Shown here: positions 1 through 8,747 of the stretch, piece by piece | Numbering within the stretch: position 1 is the first letter of the stretch | How the letters are laid out: each line of letters starts with the position of its first letter | Origin: Psychrobacter sp. P11G3 | GTDB taxonomy: Bacteria > Pseudomonadota > Gammaproteobacteria > Pseudomonadales > Moraxellaceae | Assembly (NCBI RefSeq): GCF_001435845.1 | Contig: NZ_CM003596.1 | Location: forward strand, 2,057,137-2,121,136 | DNA: 64,000 nt | Direction of reading: 5' to 3' | Translations under genes and position numbers: made by a program | Notes under the pieces: generated by a model | What the model was told of the DNA's origin: nothing | Database searches by the model: none | Seen by the model: the letters and a program-made list of their open reading frames with translations, nothing else

Positions 1-216
1 GGCATCGGCATCGGCATCAGCATCGGCATCGGCATCGGCATCGGCATCGGCATCAGCGTCGGCATCGGCATCGGCATCGGCGTCAGCATCGGCGTCAGCA
101 TCGGCGTCGGCGTCAGCATCAGCATCAGCATCAGCATCAGCATCGGCATCGGCATCAGCATCAGCATCGGCATCAGCATCGGCATCGGCATCAGCATCGG
201 CATCGGCATCGGCGTC
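1..216 (-). repeat. Hexanucleotide tandem repeat encoding (Asp-Ala)n
   Basis: Thirty-six uninterrupted units of the form GGC/AGC + ATC/GTC on the plus strand read as Ala-Asp codons on the minus strand. The array continues beyond the window. Third-position substitutions (GCC/GCT and GAT/GAC) are scattered through it, so the array is not a perfect DNA repeat although the dipeptide is perfectly conserved. Slippage by whole units would keep the frame, so length variation between strains is expected. Confidence 0.95.
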
Positions 217-1311
217 CGTATCATCTATGTCTGGCGCCATCATGCCAATTGGAACGCTCTTATTACCCGCAGTATCAACAACAATTGCCGTAATCGTTTC
301 ACCGTCTATTAACGGGTTACTACTCGTGTCAATATTATAATTACCATCGCCATTGATTACAGCGGTATAATCCGGAACACCGTCGCCATTGGTGTCAATC
401 TCAATAGTGGCACCAGGCTCACCGGTACCAGTGATTGCCGTACCGTCTGTATTTACACTAACAGTTGGCGCATTAGGCGCCATAGTATCAATTGTAATAT
501 CTGCAGTGGTTGGTGTGCTTACGTTACCTGAGAGATCAGTAGCCGTTGCAGTAATGGTCTCAGACCCTTCACCCATCGCAGTGATAGCTGCTTCATCAAC
601 TGGAACACTCCAAGTACCGTCAGGGTTCACAACACCGGTACCAATAACATTACCGCTGCCATCAGTTAAGGTGATGGTGGCTCCAGGCTCACCTGTACCG
701 GTGATAGCGAAGCCTTCTTCTGCTTCATCACCATTAACTGCGTTATCTCCAGCAATTGGGGTGTCAATCGTTGGTGCAGCAGGTGCCGTAGTATCTACTG
801 GTGCGCTATCGTTATCATCACCTCCCCCTAAAGCCGCTGCCGCCACACCAACACCTGCTAGACCCAACAGCCATGGTAGAGCTGCAAAACCTTCAGCTTC
901 TGTCGCCCCTATCCACCAAGGACTTGCATATCCATCTCCGCCCAATGATTGGCCCTGCACCTCGCCTACCTGTAGCTCGGTAACATAATCTGTCACATCA
1001 CCTGTATCAGGAAGATAATAGTAATAACTTCCATCTTCAGCGACACCAACAAGTGCACCATCGATATCATCGTAAAACCCTTCAATAATCAGGTCAGAGT
1101 CGATACTTTCATTTTCAAATGAAATATGAAGATCTTTACCCATACGTTTAGTGACAATATTTTTTGGTGCTTGCCCAGCGTCCAGATCAAAAAGCTCATA
1201 ATTGGTTTTATCGACAGCTTGAATAACTTTAGCAGCGCCACTTTGAGTAGCAATTTGATACTCAGCAACTGTCTCAACTTGATTATTAACCTTAACCATT
1301 ATATTTTTCAT
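1..1311 (-). CDS. Giant BapA-type biofilm adhesin, N-terminal part (runs off the left edge)
   Basis: Surface adhesin; only the first 437 codons are in view and the frame stays open to base 1. The start ATG at 1311 has an AGGAAG ribosome site 7 bases upstream. Residues about 1-125 look like the BapA-type prefix domain (TKRMGKDLHISFENE, then an acidic, aromatic stretch). A hydrophobic segment lies near residues 143-160 (ALPWLLGLAGVGVAAA). Two bacterial Ig-like repeats follow at about 174-274 and 275-365, each with ITGTGEPGATI. From residue 366 the protein is pure Asp-Ala dipeptides. In known BapA-like proteins, hundreds of such Ig repeats are secreted by a type I system; that system is not in the window. 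The adhesin role is inferred from domain style. Confidence 0.85.
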   Translation of the reverse strand, partial: MKNIMVKVNNQVETVAEYQIATQSGAAKVIQAVDKTNYELFDLDAGQAPKNIVTKRMGKDLHISFENESIDSDLIIEGFYDDIDGALVGVAEDGSYYYYLPDTGDVTDYVTELQVGEVQGQSLGGDGYASPWWIGATEAEGFAALPWLLGLAGVGVAAAALGGGDDNDSAPVDTTAPAAPTIDTPIAGDNAVNGDEAEEGFAITGTGEPGATITLTDGSGNVIGTGVVNPDGTWSVPVDEAAITAMGEGSETITATATDLSGNVSTPTTADITIDTMAPNAPTVSVNTDGTAITGTGEPGATIEIDTNGDGVPDYTAVINGDGNYNIDTSSNPLIDGETITAIVVDTAGNKSVPIGMMAPDIDDTDADADADADADADADADADADADADADADADADADADADADADADADADADADADADADADADADADADADA

Positions 1312-2712
1312 AATATCTTCCTTGATTAATTAATAAATTTTTCATGAGTATCGTTAAAGCCGTTCGATAGACGACAGCTGATTTTATAAATTGAGTGAAG
1401 TAAGAATAGGGTTCTATTAACTAGTGTTTTTTGAATAAAAGGAGGATTTTTTTTAGGTAAACACGCTACTGAGCATGTTTTTATGAGGGAGAGAAATTGA
1501 TGATCTTTAGAACAGAAAACAGTATGGCTACTTATCTTTATCGGTATTATTTTGAATAAAGCGCTCATACTGGAATCAAGCAAATTCCTATCGGCCTGCG
1601 TCGCTTCACAACCTACTAAATTGGCTCTTTTAGCCGATAATAGTACGGCCCTGCTGGTCATAATATTGTACTCCCTGTACATAAGGCATAACGCTACAGA
1701 TGCATGCCCTAATTTATTAAAAATTTAAACCAAAAATCTATACATACACATTACAAAAATAAAATTTCGCTTACTATTTACGTTACCCTCCCTTAATAAT
1801 AACTTTATATATTTATCATTCAACATTATTAGCTTTATATAATTGTAATTTATATTTCCAATAACGCATATACCGTGTGTATTGTGGTTATTGAATATTA
1901 TCTCGTATATTTGGATTTTCAAAACAGTAGTCAAACTACAAAACATGTCACACTACGATCAAATCATTCGCTTAATACATTGTAATAGTTAGTAAAATTA
2001 TTCCTTGTAAGCTAGATACTAGCTGCTCATGCCACTCGTTTGGGCATTTCAAATAAACAGCTATAAAATCAAACTATTTAATAATACTTAACTGCGTTTG
2101 ACTTTTATTAAATTTTAAATATATCAAAAATTGAATAAATTATAAAAATTAACAAAAAATATCTTTACCTACATTTTATTAGATAAAATTGGAAAAATTA
2201 GATGATTTTCTGCATTATTTTTGGCTCTAAAAACTGACTTTTGATATCTATTTAGTGACATGCACTTAAATTAATCATTCTAGGTAAGCGATTATCAATC
2301 GACAAAATTACACTTACTGTTTGAATGGAAAAACGGTGCTGTAGGTACAAATAATGTGACCACACTTCTCCATGACTGAGCATCAATGGATATTGAGGTA
2401 GTTTAAGAAGTGTGTGATTGAGTTTTTCATTAAGCGGAGATACTTAAAAAGAGGAACTGAAAATAGATATTTTATCTACTATTGGCTCAGTCCATAAAAG
2501 GTAGCGAAAGATTGAAATATCGTTAATACAGTTGATTTACTTCAAAACTGAGTCAGTGCTGCTGGTACAAATTTTTGCAGATTATGTCTATAGCAGTAAA
2601 ATACGTAAAAAAATCTGTACGAGTAGCATATTAATAGAGCAAGTAATACTAATTGATTATTTGAATGGGCTAAAAATAGCGAATGCAGAAATTATATTGA
2701 ACCTTTCGTTTA
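1312..2712. other. AT-rich gene-poor region upstream of the adhesin gene
   Basis: No convincing gene is visible: the short open frames have poor starts and no family resemblance. Visible structure is limited to an inverted repeat CACACTTCT/AGAAGTGTG (about 2360-2368 and 2407-2415), a 17-base near-repeat beginning GTGCTG and ending GGTACAAAT (near 2335 and 2558), and a 15-base inverted repeat (AAATTATATTGAACC, about 2688-2702) that mirrors the start of the repeat at 2713. The latter suggests a decayed head-to-head partner of that repeat. The adhesin promoter probably lies just upstream of 1311 but no clear boxes were chosen. Confidence 0.5.
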
Positions 2713-2820
2713 TATAGTCGGTTCAATATAATTTAGATACAAGGGAGCCGAGTGAAAGTAAGATAAGTAGTAGACTAAGCAAGGCTGACACCGTATCTAG
2801 TTTATGGAGGATTGACTATA
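2713..2820 (+). repeat. 108-bp intergenic repeat, copy 1
   Basis: It begins TATAGTC and ends GACTATA (7-bp terminal inverted repeats). The interior carries TTCAATATAATTTAGATACAA and CCGAGTG, shared with the copies at 37261, 49147 and 50480. The last bases overlap the 3' end of the cupin gene, whose TAG stop (2818-2816) is part of the element's terminal repeat. Confidence 0.85.
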
Positions 2821-3484
2821 GTCCGATCACTTGACCAAGATGCCCTGTCTTTAGATACAGCGTAACACCCTCCATCCCTGCTTTTATTTGTACATTTATA
2901 TCTATCGGCAGGCGTATCCAACTATCCTGCTGATATACCTGTCCACCCTCTATTAGCTCACCTGCTACAACTAATATTTCTGCACCGCCATGAACTGTCT
3001 CAGTGAATAGCAACTCGCCTGCATCGATACGCTGTAGACTAACGTGCTCTACCCCATCGGAAAAAAGCGGGCAGACAGTACGGTTGCCTTGTTGCTGCCA
3101 ATTAGCACCTTTATAAGTGTCGATAGCCACGTGCTGAGTTTCGTCAGACGACATTTGCCGTAACTTGACGAAAATAACAGCACCTTCGTCACTACAAGGC
3201 CGATGACCTGAAGACGGTGGATTACGCAGATACCAACCTGCTGGATAATGAGTGTCATCTGCAGAAAAAGTACCTGATAGTACTAAAATCTCTTCGCCGC
3301 CTGGATGCAGATGATGCGGAAAGTAAGAGTTTGGCGCGTAACGTACAAGACTGGTAGCACGAGCCTTCTCCGCACCCACACGATCAAGCATCACACGCTC
3401 CACACCATTTTGTGGTGACTTAATCCATTGATGTGCTTTAGAGGTCAGTGAAGCACGTTGTGAAAAATCTGCATTAATTAGCAT
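2816..3484 (-). CDS. ChrR-like double cupin protein
   Basis: About 222 residues in two cupin halves. The first half has a metal-binding motif HHLHPGGEEILVLSGTF and the downstream YPAGWYLRNPPSSGHRP, typical of the ChrR-like cupin family (the C-terminal domain of the zinc anti-sigma factor ChrR). The second half is a degenerate cupin (GAEILVVAGELIEGG) lacking the paired histidines. There is no N-terminal zinc anti-sigma domain, so this is the stand-alone cupin form and a true anti-sigma role is unlikely. The ATG at 3484 was chosen because the longer TTG-started frame reads into the hairpin at 3511-3550. It lies downstream of the Usp gene on the same strand. The substrate is unknown. Confidence 0.85.
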   Translation of the reverse strand: MLINADFSQRASLTSKAHQWIKSPQNGVERVMLDRVGAEKARATSLVRYAPNSYFPHHLHPGGEEILVLSGTFSADDTHYPAGWYLRNPPSSGHRPCSDEGAVIFVKLRQMSSDETQHVAIDTYKGANWQQQGNRTVCPLFSDGVEHVSLQRIDAGELLFTETVHGGAEILVVAGELIEGGQVYQQDSWIRLPIDINVQIKAGMEGVTLYLKTGHLGQVIGL

Positions 3485-3510
3485 AAAGTATTCCAAAGGT
3501 ATTAAATGAT

Positions 3511-3550
3511 CAGGGCGTATCCACAATATAAAACCGCGGACACGCCCTAG
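3511..3550. mobile_element. Head-to-head pair of MITE/IS ends (40 bp)
   Basis: AGGGCGTATCC at the left and GGACACGCCCT at the right form an 11-bp inverted repeat around about 18 bases, with CTAG at the right edge. The ends match those of the 145-bp element at 49227-49371 (GGGCATGTCCTCA / TGAGGACACGCCC). This looks like an internally deleted or minimal element between the Usp and cupin genes. As RNA it would fold into a strong hairpin and could also act as an attenuator. Confidence 0.6.
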
Positions 3551-3576
3551 ACGATAAACACAAATATATGACGTTA

Positions 3577-4440
3577 TTACCGCACTAGAATGACCGGTGA
3601 TAACGTGCTAGCGATAATTTCTGTCGTTGTACTTCCGAGAAACAATTGCTGCCATTTCGAATGTCCGTACGCACCTACGACCATAATGTCGACATTGTTC
3701 TCTACCTGGAACTTTAACAACCCATCTACCGCATCAGAAGCAGATAAATGATGTGCTTCAACGACAAACCCAGCATCTTCTAACTGTGCGGCGGCGGCGC
3801 TCATACTTTGCTTGGCGGCGTCATTATGATTGCCCACCATCACGATGTGACCTTTTAAACCTTTTAATAGTGGACTTTTTGACACCATTCGTGCCGCTTT
3901 AATAGAGGTCTTGCTACCGTCAAAGGCAATCATATAGGAGCTTGGCTCTTCAAATTTTTCTGAGCAAATCAGTATAGGTATATCTGACCCACGAGCGACC
4001 GTCTCAATCTGACTACCAATATTGATCCGACTGTTCTTATGATCTTCTCCGCGTCGTCCCATCACAATCGCACGATTTTCTTCTTTGAAATGCTCAATAC
4101 TAGGAAGCAACTTGCCGTGGCGTTGATAAACGCGAACATTGACATCAGCGAAACTGCTTTGAATGTGGCTTTTGGCATCTTGTACCAACGCATTACTATA
4201 GCTGTTGACGACTTTTGCTCTTTGCTCATCTAACTGGGACAACTCTTCTAATAAAAACTGACGGCTATTTATGCCTATAGCACCTGATAAATCCCGCCTG
4301 GTCGATGCTGGTATGTCACTGACATGCAATAACCCAACAGGTACGTTTAGTTTACTGGCATACCATGCTGCATAGTCACAAACCGATTCAGTCACTGCCG
4401 AGCCGTCAATACAGGCCAAAATGTGCTGTGATGTTGTCAT
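3577..4440 (-). CDS. Universal stress protein, tandem UspA domains
   Basis: A 287-residue cytoplasmic protein with two Usp domains (about 1-145 and 150-287). The second has the ATP-binding signature G-2x-G-9x-G-S (GAYGHSKWQQLFLGS). The first has a close variant with one extra residue between the last glycines (GRRGEDHKNSRINIGS). Length and duplication match UspE/tandem-Usp proteins, which bind nucleotide and aid survival under stress. It lies upstream of the cupin gene on the same strand with 92 bases between, including the MITE-end hairpin, so co-transcription is uncertain. Confidence 0.93.
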   Translation of the reverse strand: MTTSQHILACIDGSAVTESVCDYAAWYASKLNVPVGLLHVSDIPASTRRDLSGAIGINSRQFLLEELSQLDEQRAKVVNSYSNALVQDAKSHIQSSFADVNVRVYQRHGKLLPSIEHFKEENRAIVMGRRGEDHKNSRINIGSQIETVARGSDIPILICSEKFEEPSSYMIAFDGSKTSIKAARMVSKSPLLKGLKGHIVMVGNHNDAAKQSMSAAAAQLEDAGFVVEAHHLSASDAVDGLLKFQVENNVDIMVVGAYGHSKWQQLFLGSTTTEIIASTLSPVILVR

Positions 4441-4495
4441 AATCTGTCCTTAAATTTAATTATTTAATCCTATACAGCTTGTTAGTTCTGACCAA

Positions 4496-4564
4496 GCTAT
4501 GCTCTTTGGCTTATGTTCTTTAACTTATACTCTTTAGCTTATGCTCTCTGGCTTATGCTCTTCG
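4496..4564. repeat. Five tandem copies of a 14-bp unit
   Basis: The consensus is GCTTATGCTCTTTG: copies begin at 4496 (13 bases, one T lost), 4509, 4523, 4537 and 4551. They lie in the divergent region between the Usp gene (minus) and the DUF2058 gene (plus). The units are imperfect, so this is an old array. Function unknown; it could affect the promoter of either gene. Confidence 0.85.
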
Positions 4565-4859
4565 ACTAAGGTATGTTTCATTTACCTTATAATAGTTAGC
4601 TTTCAAAAATTATCTTATCAAGTAAATTTACCTCTTCATTTGATAATAACCAATTTACACGGCTTCATCCAGCGATGTGTGCGACCCTTTTGCAATAATT
4701 GTAATTTGTTACTGACAGCATCGTGCATGGCTCACCGCAGACTGATACCTAGCTATATATAAAGTCTTATCATCGTCTGACCACATACGCTAGCAAAGTT
4801 TGCTACAATGTATTTTTTAGCATTTATGATTTTGGTATCGTTATTTAGGTGATTGGATT

Positions 4860-5393
4860 ATGGCAAAAAATGCCCTACAGGCTCAATTATTAAAAGCTGG
4901 ATTGGTTGATAGCAAAAAGGCCAAGAAGATCAGCAAGCAAACGCAACATGCCAAGCGTACTGGTGACTCAGAAAGCGTCGAAGCAAAAAAAGCGTTGGCA
5001 GAGGCGCAAGCTCAAAAGCTAGAAAAGGATCAAAAGCTTAATCAAGAAAAACAACGCATACTGGAAGAGAAAGCATTAAAAGCCAATATCGTGCAAATGA
5101 TTAAGCAGCATCAGATTACTGAGACAGAAGGTGAAGTTAGCTATCAGTTTGTCGATGAGTCAAAAGTAAAGAAAATCGCTATCACTCAGAAACTCTACGA
5201 TCAAATCGTGGCCGGTCACGTAGTCATCGCACGCTTGGAAGAAGGCTACGCGCTATTGCCTCGCCCATTGGCTGACCGTATCGATTCAAAAATGGAAGGC
5301 TTTATGGTTGTGTCCAACGACACTGCCGAAGAAGCATTGGCAGAAGATGATCCGTATGCCGCTTATGTGATTCCAGACGATTTGATGTGGTAA
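4860..5393 (+). CDS. DUF2058 family protein (YaiL-like)
   Basis: 177 residues. The start MAKNALQAQLLKAGLVDSKK, a lysine/glutamate-rich coiled-coil-like stretch (about residues 20-80) and the C-terminal LPRPLADRI/DPYAAYVIPDDLMW are characteristic of DUF2058 (E. coli YaiL). The family is widespread in gammaproteobacteria and sometimes described as nucleic-acid associated; its function is not established. It has its own terminator at 5445-5484 and is probably monocistronic. Confidence 0.92.
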   Translation: MAKNALQAQLLKAGLVDSKKAKKISKQTQHAKRTGDSESVEAKKALAEAQAQKLEKDQKLNQEKQRILEEKALKANIVQMIKQHQITETEGEVSYQFVDESKVKKIAITQKLYDQIVAGHVVIARLEEGYALLPRPLADRIDSKMEGFMVVSNDTAEEALAEDDPYAAYVIPDDLMW

Positions 5394-5444
5394 GGCATTA
5401 TTTTACTGCTGTTGGCTTTACTATAGTGTTATAAGCATTCCCCC

Positions 5445-5484
5445 AAAAGCCCTTTATAGAATTTACGTTCTATAAAGGGCTTTT
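5445..5484 (+). terminator. Rho-independent terminator after the DUF2058 gene
   Basis: A perfect 17-bp stem (AAAAGCCCTTTATAGAA, 5445-5461, with its complement at 5468-5484) has a 6-base loop and ends in a T run. The flanking A run means it could work in both directions. The rest of the gap up to 5848 shows no gene. Confidence 0.93.
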
Positions 5485-5848
5485 TGCGTTTATACGGGTT
5501 ACGCAAATCTTTATAGCGCAAGATAAACGTTAAATGTGTCGATAGACTCAATCAAAGGTACACAAATCGGGCTTGTTTAACCTAACATTGCTGGTTTGGT
5601 TAAAGAAGGTAACCTAGCGCTCTAATTGCCAGAATATGGATATAATCAACTTGAACAGTTATTCAATAACTACTACAATGCGTTTTTAGTACATTTTGTG
5701 GTAATACTTTGTTTATTTTTGAGTAATCACTCAACATTGTTCATATTTTACCTGTGTTTGTTACCTTATAGTTCGGTGCCATCGTGCCCGTTTTATTTGC
5801 TTAATTTGTTCCAATTCACTTTTACTTTTTCTTAAAAAGAGATAATTC

Positions 5849-6253
5849 ATGCCAAAACATTTGCCACTCTCACTATTGTTTCTTCGCCTTGGTGTTTTCA
5901 TCGTATTCTTCTTTTGGACACTCGACAAATTTGTAAATCCTGAGCATGCCGCCAATGTATTTGCTAAATTCTACGCTTTAGAAAACTTAGGCATCACCAT
6001 TGTTTACCTGATTGGTAGCTTACAAATCATTCTTATCTTCTCGTTCGTCATGGGTTTATTCAAAAAATGGACCTACGGCATTATCTTATTACTACACGCC
6101 GCTTCTACATTTGCCTCCTTTGGTCTTTATCTAACACCTTTTGATAACTTGTTGTTCTTTGCTGCATGGCCGATGCTGGCAGCCTGTTTGGCACTGTTCT
6201 TGATGAGAGACTATGACACTCTAACATTGGGTAAAAATAATCTCCCAGTATAA
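5849..6253 (+). CDS. DoxX-like small membrane protein
   Basis: 134 residues with four predicted membrane segments (about 8-25, 45-65, 72-90, 100-120). LFLRLGVFIVFFFWTLDKF followed by NPEHAANVFAKFY resembles the first part of DoxX/DoxD-type proteins (TM1 plus a short amphipathic region). An AAAGAGA stretch lies upstream of the ATG. The gene stands alone between two gaps. The function of this branch is not known; assignment rests on topology and the N-terminal motif. Confidence 0.75.
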   Translation: MPKHLPLSLLFLRLGVFIVFFFWTLDKFVNPEHAANVFAKFYALENLGITIVYLIGSLQIILIFSFVMGLFKKWTYGIILLLHAASTFASFGLYLTPFDNLLFFAAWPMLAACLALFLMRDYDTLTLGKNNLPV

Positions 6254-6510
6254 ATGTCAGCGGCAGTGCTTATTGCTTAAGTAGTATAAATATCAGACAG
6301 CAAGACATAATTTATATACTATTAAGACTGCCGACTTAAATTTTTTATCGTAGTTAAGCGATTCAGACGATTCGATTTGATCGCCACGTTACTCAACTAT
6401 AGTTACTTAAGTATTGTTACTTAAGTTTAGTTATTCAGATGATGAGTATTCTACAGTTTGAGTAATAACTACGATTGTAGCCTTCGCTCCCTTATTTGGC
6501 CGGACTTTTC

Positions 6511-8664
6511 ATGATTAAAAGAATATTTTTAATACTATTAATATTGATATTAGCGGCAAGCTTTTTTTACTTTGACCTAAATCAATTATTGACGCTTGAC
6601 GGCTTAAAAGGGTCGATGGCACAGTTTAATGACTATAAAGCGCAGTCGCCGCTGCTGATCATCGGTGGGTTCTTTTTGCTGTATGTCGTGGTCACTGCCC
6701 TTTCCTTACCAGGTGCTGCGATTTTGACGCTAGCCGCTGGTGCATTATTTGGCTTGGTACAAGGCTTACTCGTTGCCTCATTTGCATCGAGTATTGGTGC
6801 TACCATTGCTTTCTTAGCATCGCGATATTTACTGCGTGACACCATCAAACAGCGCTTTCCTGAGCGGTTGGCAGCTATTGATGCAGGCGTCGAAAAAGAA
6901 GGTGGATTTTATTTATTTACCTTACGTCTGGTACCCATATTTCCATTCTTTTTGATTAACTTACTTATGGGTGTGACGTCTATTAAAACATGGACTTACT
7001 ACTGGGTCAGTCAAATCGGTATGTTGGCTGGGACGTTTGTCTTTGTCAATGCAGGGACACAGCTGGCACAGATAGACAGCTTATCGGGTATTTTATCTTT
7101 CAACTTAATTGTCTCGTTTGCGTTATTAGGTTTCTTCCCATTAATAGCAAAAGGAGTGTTGAACATGTTTAAAAAACGCCGTGTTTATAAAAACCATACC
7201 AAACCTAAGAAGTTCGATCGCAATATGATTGTGATTGGCGCAGGCGCTGGTGGATTGGTCACAAGCTACATTGCCGCAGCAGTCAAAGCAAAAGTCACGC
7301 TGATTGAGGCAGGTGAAATGGGCGGTGATTGTCTAAATTATGGCTGTGTACCCAGTAAAGCCATCATTAAGAGCGCAAAAATCGCTGATCAAATTCGTCA
7401 TGGTGAAAACTACGGGTTAGAGAATACTGTACCGCAGTTTTCGTTCAAAAAAGTGATGGCACGCGTACAGCAGGTAGTGGCCGATATCGCGCCACACGAC
7501 AGTGTTGAGCGTTATACCAATCTGGGCGTCGATGTGGTCAAAGGCTATGCCAAATTGGTTGACCCGTGGACAGTAGAAATCAAACTGAACGACGGCGGCA
7601 TGCAGACCTTAACAGCGCGTACCATTGTCATTGCCACGGGCGCTCGCCCATTTGTACCGCCTCTACCAGGTATAGAAGAAACAGGCTACGTAACCAGTGA
7701 CACGTTATGGACCAAGTTTGCCGAGCTAGAAGAAGCACCGAAAAAGCTAGTCGTACTGGGCGGTGGCCCCATCGGTAGCGAGCTTGCTCAGAGCTTTGCC
7801 CGTTTAGGCTCTAACGTGACGCAAATTGAGATGAGCGATCGTATTATGGGCAAAGAAGACCTTGAAGTCTCTACCTTTGCTCATCAGTCGCTCACTGAAA
7901 GCGGTGTCAATATTTTAACATCACATCAAGCGATGCGCTGCGAGATGCGTGATGGCAAAAAACACATTATCGTCAAACACAATGAAATAGAAATTGATAT
8001 CGAGTATGATGAGCTACTTTGTGCCGTTGGTCGTAGCGCACGTCTTGAAGGTTATGGTTTAGAGGCGCTAGGTATCGAAACCAATCGTACGATCGTGACC
8101 AACGAATACTTGGAAACGCTGTATCCTAATATTTTTGCTGCAGGTGATATCGTCGGTCCCTACCAGTTCACTCATGTCGCTGCCCATCAGGGTTGGTACG
8201 CCGCAGTGAATGGGCTGTTTGGTAATCTGAAGAAGTTTAAAGTAGATTATCGTGTCATTCCTTGGGTTACGTTTATCGATCCAGAAGTCGCTCGTGTTGG
8301 TATCAATGAGCAAGAAGCCATTGATAAAGGCATCGATTACGAGATTACTCGTTTTGAATTTGAAGAGCTGGATCGCGCTATCACAGATGGCGCTGCTAAA
8401 GGCTTTATCAAAGTCATCACGCCAAAAGGTAAAGACAAAATATTGGGCGTTACGGTGGTGTCTGAACATGCAGGCGACCTAATCGCTGAGTTTGTACTAG
8501 CAATGAAACACGGTCTGGGTCTCAATAAGATTTTGGGCACCATTCATAGCTACCCTACTTGGGCAGAAGGCAACAAATATGCCGCTGGTGAGTGGAAACG
8601 TGCTCATGCCCCTGAGACCGTATTGAGCTGGTTGGAGAAATACCATACTTGGCGTCGTGGTTAA
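6511..8664 (+). CDS. VTT/DedA-type membrane domain fused to a pyridine nucleotide-disulfide oxidoreductase
   Basis: 717 residues from the ATG at 6511; a TTG at 6496 would add five residues but lacks a ribosome site. Residues about 1-225 form a VTT (SNARE-associated/DedA-like) membrane domain (LPGAAILTLAAGALFG, then FTLRLVPIFPFFLINLLMG). Residues about 240-717 are a flavoprotein of the mercuric reductase/dihydrolipoamide dehydrogenase family: FAD site VIGAGAGGLVTSY, redox-active GGDCLNYGCVPSKA, NAD(P) site VLGGGPIGSELAQ, and FAD-binding FAAGDIVG. The C-terminal active-site stretch is HSYPTWAEG, with Tyr before Pro-Thr. No HMA mercury-binding domain or terminal Cys pair is present, so mercury reduction is unlikely. 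It probably acts at the inner membrane; its acceptor is unknown. Confidence 0.92.
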   Translation: MIKRIFLILLILILAASFFYFDLNQLLTLDGLKGSMAQFNDYKAQSPLLIIGGFFLLYVVVTALSLPGAAILTLAAGALFGLVQGLLVASFASSIGATIAFLASRYLLRDTIKQRFPERLAAIDAGVEKEGGFYLFTLRLVPIFPFFLINLLMGVTSIKTWTYYWVSQIGMLAGTFVFVNAGTQLAQIDSLSGILSFNLIVSFALLGFFPLIAKGVLNMFKKRRVYKNHTKPKKFDRNMIVIGAGAGGLVTSYIAAAVKAKVTLIEAGEMGGDCLNYGCVPSKAIIKSAKIADQIRHGENYGLENTVPQFSFKKVMARVQQVVADIAPHDSVERYTNLGVDVVKGYAKLVDPWTVEIKLNDGGMQTLTARTIVIATGARPFVPPLPGIEETGYVTSDTLWTKFAELEEAPKKLVVLGGGPIGSELAQSFARLGSNVTQIEMSDRIMGKEDLEVSTFAHQSLTESGVNILTSHQAMRCEMRDGKKHIIVKHNEIEIDIEYDELLCAVGRSARLEGYGLEALGIETNRTIVTNEYLETLYPNIFAAGDIVGPYQFTHVAAHQGWYAAVNGLFGNLKKFKVDYRVIPWVTFIDPEVARVGINEQEAIDKGIDYEITRFEFEELDRAITDGAAKGFIKVITPKGKDKILGVTVVSEHAGDLIAEFVLAMKHGLGLNKILGTIHSYPTWAEGNKYAAGEWKRAHAPETVLSWLEKYHTWRRG

Positions 8665-8747
8665 CTAATGACAGTTAGTTAATAGTAGTTTGATGATAGG
8701 CGTCATTGAACGATGCGACTGGTAGCAAAGTGTTAAAAGACTCCAAC

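Noticed and set aside
1-216. CRISPR-like repeat array
   Set aside because: Contiguous hexamer units without spacers, in frame with a protein.
389-988. 199-residue plus-strand frame
   Set aside because: It is antisense to the adhesin Ig-like repeats; its Val/Pro-rich translation reflects the repeat codons of the real minus-strand gene.
1326-1682. 118-residue minus-strand frame upstream of the adhesin
   Set aside because: No ribosome site, no family resemblance and AT-rich composition; likely chance.
2532-2717. 61-residue plus-strand frame
   Set aside because: Lies in repeat-like sequence and ends in the 108-bp element; no coding signs.
4496-4564. CRISPR array
   Set aside because: Units are 14 bases, imperfect, and have no spacers or cas genes.
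6511-8664. Mercuric reductase MerA
   Set aside because: No HMA domain, no C-terminal Cys pair and no mer genes nearby.
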